Shown in pieces: positions 32,372-36,055 of a DNA stretch of 36,055 bases; positions within the stretch are counted from its first letter, which is position 1, and the number at the start of each line of letters is the position of its first letter. Under the pieces are notes generated by a model that saw nothing but the letters and a program-made list of their open reading frames with translations, had not been told where the DNA came from and did no database searches. The stretch is from positions 1 through 36,055 of the forward strand of contig NZ_JAQGKF010000211.1 in assembly GCF_028290205.1 (NCBI RefSeq), given 5' to 3'. The translations under genes and the position numbers were made by a program. The DNA comes from Enterovirga sp. (GTDB lineage: Bacteria; Pseudomonadota; Alphaproteobacteria; Rhizobiales; Beijerinckiaceae).

Positions 32372-33715
32372 GTGTCGTCGCGTGTCACCCGGGCCGAAAT
32401 CCTGGCCTGTCTGGCGGCCGCCGGCCTGGTGGCGGCGCTGCTCGGCGTGACCAGCGGCTACACGCCCTGGCTGTCGCCGGATACGGGCGGCTACGTGGCG
32501 GCCGCGACCTCGCCCGAGCCCTGGGGCCAGGCCCGCCACCCGCTTTTCGGCTGGATCCTCGGCTGGCTCGGTGGACCGCATACGCGGGGGCTGCCCCTGG
32601 TGCAGGTTGCCCTGTACCTGACGGGCGGGTTGGCGCTCCTCGGCGCGCTGCGGAGCTACGGCCTGTCCGTCCGGGCCGCGGCCTCGCTCGGTTTGTCGCT
32701 GCTTGGGTCGAACCTCGTGCTTCTCTGGCACAACGCGGTGCATCCGGAGCTGCTGTCGGCGAGCCTGATGCTTCTGGCGCTGGCCCTGGCCGTCCGGCTC
32801 GCGGCCGGCGCGGCCCTGGCGACCGCCGGGGTCGCCCTCGCGGCGGCACTTGGCCTCGCCTATCTGCTCCGGCCGACCTTTTTGCCGGGCATCGTCCTGC
32901 TGCCCCTGCTCTACGGGCTGCTGGCCCGGCTGCACGGCCCCGGCCCGGTCCTCTCCCGGGCCCTGCTGCTGCTTGTGCTGTGTGCAACGCCGTTTCTGGC
33001 CAACGCCGCCTGGCGGCAGGCCAAGGTGGGCGACTTCAACATCGTGTCCTTTGGCGGCTTCCAGATGTCCGGCATGGCCGGGCTGATGCTGTCGCCCGAG
33101 GTGGTCGGACGGCTGCCGTCGGATCTGCGCCCCTTGGGTCAGGCCATCCTGGACGGCCGAACGGCCGCCGAGGCGCGCGGCGACGTGATCGCCACGCCGC
33201 TGAACTCGCGCGGCGAGCGCTCCTTCGTGTCGGCGGCGCTCGGCTATTACGACCTCTATGCCCGCACCTATGACAGCCTTCTCTACGGGGTCATCGCGCC
33301 GCTGCAGGGAGACGAAAGCTGGGTCGCCTGGAACAGCCGGCTGATGCGCTTCTCCGTGGCCACGGTCAGGGCCGCGCCGGACCGCTACGCCGCCTGGCTC
33401 GTTGGCGGCACGGCCCGGGCCGTGGGCCGCATGGTGGCGACCAACGTCCCGCTGGTTCTGGCGCTCGCTCTGCTCGCCCCGCTCTTTGCCGCCGCGGCCT
33501 GGCGGCGGCGGCTGCCCCTCCGGCCCGGCAGCGCAGCGCTCGACGTGCCGGCCCTGCTCTGCCTGACGGTGGTCTACACGGCGGCGGCCGGCGCCCTGAT
33601 GGTGGTCACGACCTTTCCGGCCGCGCGCTACCTCGACACCGCGGGCCTTCTCCTGCCGGCCTTGCCGATCTACGCGGCGCTGAGCCTCGTCGCCGGACTA
33701 ACGCGGCGCGGCTGA
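32372..33715 (+). CDS. Polytopic membrane protein, probable GT-C-type glycosyltransferase
   Basis: The 447-residue protein starts with GTG at 32372 and has about ten to twelve hydrophobic helices. An early extracytoplasmic loop contains SPDTGGYVAAA (Asp36) and then GQARHPLFGWILGWLGG, an arrangement like the acidic catalytic loop of GT-C enzymes of the PMT/ArnT type. The end is helix-rich and short of any soluble domain I recognise. It could transfer a sugar from polyprenyl phosphate to a glycan or protein outside the inner membrane. The divergent GT2 may supply the donor. This assignment is inference from topology and loop motif; a hypothetical membrane protein is the safe name. Its last 18 bases overlap the convergent SGNH-like gene. 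Confidence 0.7.
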   Translation: MSSRVTRAEILACLAAAGLVAALLGVTSGYTPWLSPDTGGYVAAATSPEPWGQARHPLFGWILGWLGGPHTRGLPLVQVALYLTGGLALLGALRSYGLSVRAAASLGLSLLGSNLVLLWHNAVHPELLSASLMLLALALAVRLAAGAALATAGVALAAALGLAYLLRPTFLPGIVLLPLLYGLLARLHGPGPVLSRALLLLVLCATPFLANAAWRQAKVGDFNIVSFGGFQMSGMAGLMLSPEVVGRLPSDLRPLGQAILDGRTAAEARGDVIATPLNSRGERSFVSAALGYYDLYARTYDSLLYGVIAPLQGDESWVAWNSRLMRFSVATVRAAPDRYAAWLVGGTARAVGRMVATNVPLVLALALLAPLFAAAAWRRRLPLRPGSAALDVPALLCLTVVYTAAAGALMVVTTFPAARYLDTAGLLLPALPIYAALSLVAGLTRRG

Positions 33716-34732
33716 GAGCCCCGCCAGTTCGGCGGCGATGTCACGCTCCACGAGCCGGGCCAGCGGCGAGCGCATGTGGGTCCGGTCCAGAAAATGCTCC
33801 GGCACCCGCGTCGCCGGCTCGTCGCGCCGCCAGTCCAGCACCCGCACGGCGGGCCGGCCGTCGGCGGCTTGGACCAGGGCCTTCCGGCACTGCCGGTCCT
33901 GCTCGTCCGCCTCCGTGCCGGACTCGGGCAGGGCGGTCGCGACCACCGGCGGCCGAACCAACACCACGTGGAGTCCGGGCGGAAGCCCGTCGAGGGCCTG
34001 CCGCAGCGCGTCCAGCGCCGGGAAGCGGCCGGTGGCGTTCTCCTGCACGGCCGGGACCCGCTTCATGACAGAGACTCCGTGCACCTCGGGGCGCCACTGG
34101 AGGGCCTCGTCGTAGTTCCAATAGCCGTCGGGCCGCACGCGCCGGGCCCGGCTCGAGCCGAGGAGGTAGTGGATGCGCCGAATCGCGTCGTCGAAGGTCT
34201 GATAGCGGGCGAGACCGGCGACATAGCGCCAGGAGCTGCGGTCGTAGAGCCAGAATGGGAACGCGTTCCAGGGCGCCAGCGTCGCGTCGGCCGTGCACCA
34301 GAAATGGTCGATGCCGAGCACCACGGCCCGGGCCGGCCGGATCCGGTGGCGCAGAAAGTAGTCGAGCAGCACGAGCTGCTCCTTCGGCCCGGTGCCGGGC
34401 ACGGCCAGCGACACGAACGGGATCCCGGTCTGCGCCGAGAGCTCGGCCGGCGACAGGAGTTGCACATGCGAATTGCCGATCACGGCTCCCTCGAAGGCCG
34501 GATCGCGGCCGCGGCTCGCATCGGCCGTGCGCGGGCCGGGCAGCACCACGCCGGGCTTGCGGGCGAGGGCCAGACGGCCCGTGTCGTAGGGATCGAGGGC
34601 GACCAGCCCGGCCACAAGCGCGACGTAGAGGAGGGCGGCGGTCGCCAGAAACCCGCACGCGAAGCCGCGCCAGTTCGCGCCGCCGCAGCCGGGCGGGTCA
34701 GAACTGGAAGTAGATGAACTCGTAATTGGCAT
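33698..34732 (-). CDS. SGNH-like membrane-anchored protein paired with MBOAT acyltransferase
   Basis: The 344-residue protein starts at ATG 34732, overlapping the last 35 bases of the MBOAT gene; this is the only good start before its membrane helix (about 24-46). Hallmarks of an SGNH/AlgJ-like fold are AVIGNSHVQLL (Ser88), a glycine region VVLGIDHFW near 137-145, and DRTHM near the end (Asp316, His319) as the catalytic Asp-x-x-His. The body should face the periplasm. In alginate and cell-wall acetylation systems such proteins pass the acyl group from the MBOAT to the polymer. The substrate is unknown. Sequence conservation to AlgJ itself is not evident. Confidence 0.75.
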   Translation of the reverse strand: MPITSSSTSSSDPPGCGGANWRGFACGFLATAALLYVALVAGLVALDPYDTGRLALARKPGVVLPGPRTADASRGRDPAFEGAVIGNSHVQLLSPAELSAQTGIPFVSLAVPGTGPKEQLVLLDYFLRHRIRPARAVVLGIDHFWCTADATLAPWNAFPFWLYDRSSWRYVAGLARYQTFDDAIRRIHYLLGSSRARRVRPDGYWNYDEALQWRPEVHGVSVMKRVPAVQENATGRFPALDALRQALDGLPPGLHVVLVRPPVVATALPESGTEADEQDRQCRKALVQAADGRPAVRVLDWRRDEPATRVPEHFLDRTHMRSPLARLVERDIAAELAGLSAAPR

Positions 34733-36055
34733 CGTCGCCGATCTTGAACAGCACGACGACGAACACGACCGCGAAGGCGATCGCGACCGAGCGCCACGGC
34801 GGCATCCGGTGAACCAGGGCCCAGGCCGTCGGGCCGAGGGTCGCGACGGCGGCCGCGAGCGCGATCGAGCGCCACTTGAAGGTCGCGCCGAGATCGGCCC
34901 AGCCGAACATGGCCGCGTAGATCCGGAGCGCGGCATCGAAGGTCCCGGCCCGGAACAGCACCCAGGTCAGGATCACGAACAGCATGGTCAGGGCCCAGCC
35001 CAGCACGCTGGGCATGGGCAGCTTGGCACGCCGCCAGAGGAGCGCCACCCCGAGGCCGAGCCCGTGCGCCAAGCCCCAGGCCACAAAGGTGAGCCCGGCG
35101 CCATGCCACAGGCCGCCGAGCGTCATGGTGGCGAGCAGCGCCCCGAGCTGCACAAAGAGCCCGTTCCGGTTGCCGCCGAGCGGCACGTACAGGTAGTCGC
35201 GCAGGAAGCGCGACAGGGTCATGTGCCAGCGCCGCCAGAAATCCTGCAACGACGTCGCCCGGTACGGCACGTCAAAATTCTGCGGCAGGACGATGCCAAA
35301 CAGGAGCGCCAGGCCGAGCGCCATGTCGGTGTAGCCGGAGAAGTCGAAATAGATCTGGAAGGTGAAGCCCAGCACCGCCTGCCAGGCCTCAACCACGGTC
35401 ACGGCCTTGCCGGCGGCCGCGGCAGCGAAGATCGGGTTCACGTATTCGGCGAGCGGATCCCCGACGAAGACCTTCTTGGCGAGCCCGGCCGTGAACAGCA
35501 TCAGGCCTCGGGCCACCCGCTCGGCCGCGTCCGGCCGCTGATAGGGCCGCTCGTCAAGCTGGTGCATCACCTCCGACCAGCGCACCAGCGGGCCGGCCAA
35601 GACCTGCGGGAAGAAGGCGATATAGAACGCGTAAGGGACGAGCCCGTAGCGCGGCGCCCGGCCCGCCTTCAGGTCCGTCAGGTACATGACGTGGTGGAAG
35701 GTGAAGAAGGAGATGCCGAGCGGCAGGGCCCAGTTGGGCTTCGACAGCTCGACCCCGGGCAGCAGATTGACGAGATCGGCCGCGAAGGCCGCGTATTTGA
35801 ACAGGGCCAGGACGAGGAGGTTCGTCCCGATGGCGAGGGCGATCAGCCGGCCGGCAGGCTGGCGCTGAAAGCGCTCGGCGACCAGCCAGTTAAGGCCGAT
35901 CGAGGCTGCCAGCAGGGGAGCGAAGCGCCAGTCCCAGTAGCCGTAGAAGACGAAGGAGAGCGCAACCAGCGTCCCCACGCGCCAATCCGGCCGGACGCGC
36001 TCCACCAGCCAGTGCAGCGCCAGTGCCACGGGCAGGAACACGAACAGGAATGGGA
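34698..36055 (-). CDS. MBOAT family O-acyltransferase, AlgI-like (5' end outside window)
   Basis: About 452 residues are visible, and the frame stays open to the right edge. The in-frame residues before the GTG at 36041 (PFLF) match the usual AlgI N-terminus, so the true start is beyond the window. Typical motifs are VLSFVFYGYWDWR-like loops, SFFTFHHVMYLTD, FFPQVLAGPLVRWSE, IYFDFSGYTDMALGLALLFG, FWRRWHMTLSRFLRDYLY and GGLWHGAGLTFV with the catalytic-site histidines. It carries an acyl group, commonly acetyl, across the inner membrane. About ten or more membrane helices are present. The overlap with the SGNH-like gene indicates translational coupling and a joint acylation job. Confidence 0.93.
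   Translation of the reverse strand, partial: PFLFVFLPVALALHWLVERVRPDWRVGTLVALSFVFYGYWDWRFAPLLAASIGLNWLVAERFQRQPAGRLIALAIGTNLLVLALFKYAAFAADLVNLLPGVELSKPNWALPLGISFFTFHHVMYLTDLKAGRAPRYGLVPYAFYIAFFPQVLAGPLVRWSEVMHQLDERPYQRPDAAERVARGLMLFTAGLAKKVFVGDPLAEYVNPIFAAAAAGKAVTVVEAWQAVLGFTFQIYFDFSGYTDMALGLALLFGIVLPQNFDVPYRATSLQDFWRRWHMTLSRFLRDYLYVPLGGNRNGLFVQLGALLATMTLGGLWHGAGLTFVAWGLAHGLGLGVALLWRRAKLPMPSVLGWALTMLFVILTWVLFRAGTFDAALRIYAAMFGWADLGATFKWRSIALAAAVATLGPTAWALVHRMPPWRSVAIAFAVVFVVVLFKIGDDANYEFIYFQF

Noticed and set aside
1-36055. tRNA or rRNA genes, CRISPR arrays, insertion sequences, toxin-antitoxin pairs or prophage
   Set aside because: I read the intergenic regions for cloverleaf ends, regular repeats, transposase motifs and small paired frames and found none.

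Overview
The window is GC-rich chromosomal DNA with densely packed genes and many GTG starts. Gene content and protein style point to an alphaproteobacterium of the Hyphomicrobiales, possibly Methylobacteriaceae-like. The supporting features are an invasion-associated locus B (IalB) protein, a DksA with a single zinc-finger cysteine, the order uvrC-pgsA-moaD, divergent hrcA and rph, a TadG-type pilus-region protein and a bacterial topoisomerase IB. This placement is inference; no rRNA or tRNA gene was seen to anchor it. I saw no insertion sequence, prophage, CRISPR array or integron, and the region reads as core and shell chromosome, not an island.

Layout. 1-2979 (minus): a truncated TadG-like von Willebrand protein, queC and prs. 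3162-6771 (plus): the tight run uvrC-pgsA-moaD-paiB. 6775-13434: small enzyme genes in alternating orientation (glutathione transferase, PaaI thioesterase, an SDR with a DUF1194 protein, topoisomerase IB, a small secreted protein, gabD, a TPR protein). 13488-15993 (minus): methyltransferase, a UPF0104/flippase-like membrane protein and IalB. 16154-18220 (plus): an HSD10-like SDR and a DUF2235 alpha/beta hydrolase. 18239-21286 (minus): glpD-glpK, the glycerol route to dihydroxyacetone phosphate. 21466-26388 (plus): an SPFH/NfeD pair, a chemoreceptor whose only sensor is a histidine-containing membrane domain, and rmuC. 26389-28981: hrcA divergent from the rph-rdgB pair. 29288-31147: a tandem HD-GYP-type protein facing dksA. 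31251-36055: a surface-glycan block with a GT2 glycosyltransferase, a GT-C-like membrane protein, an SGNH-like protein and an MBOAT acyltransferase cut by the window end.

How the genes work together. Clear functional pairs are glpK/glpD, the SPFH protein/NfeD, rph/rdgB (RNA and nucleotide quality control) and MBOAT/SGNH-like (probable O-acylation of an exported glycan). All seven convergent gene junctions are 25 bp or shorter; two have back-to-back stop codons and one overlaps. Most regulation must therefore sit in the seven divergent intergenic regions, where I found sigma70-like promoters (prs, rph, dksA) and small dyads. Near-consensus CtrA boxes lie in one divergent region (topoisomerase IB/10847) and in the gap before the chemoreceptor.

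I did not find an unmistakable new system. The best candidates for something under-described are the tandem HD-GYP protein with a decayed first domain, the histidine-containing membrane chemoreceptor, the GT2/GT-C/SGNH/MBOAT block, the lone DUF2235 hydrolase and a 50-residue reading frame with a good ribosome binding site at 29079-29231.
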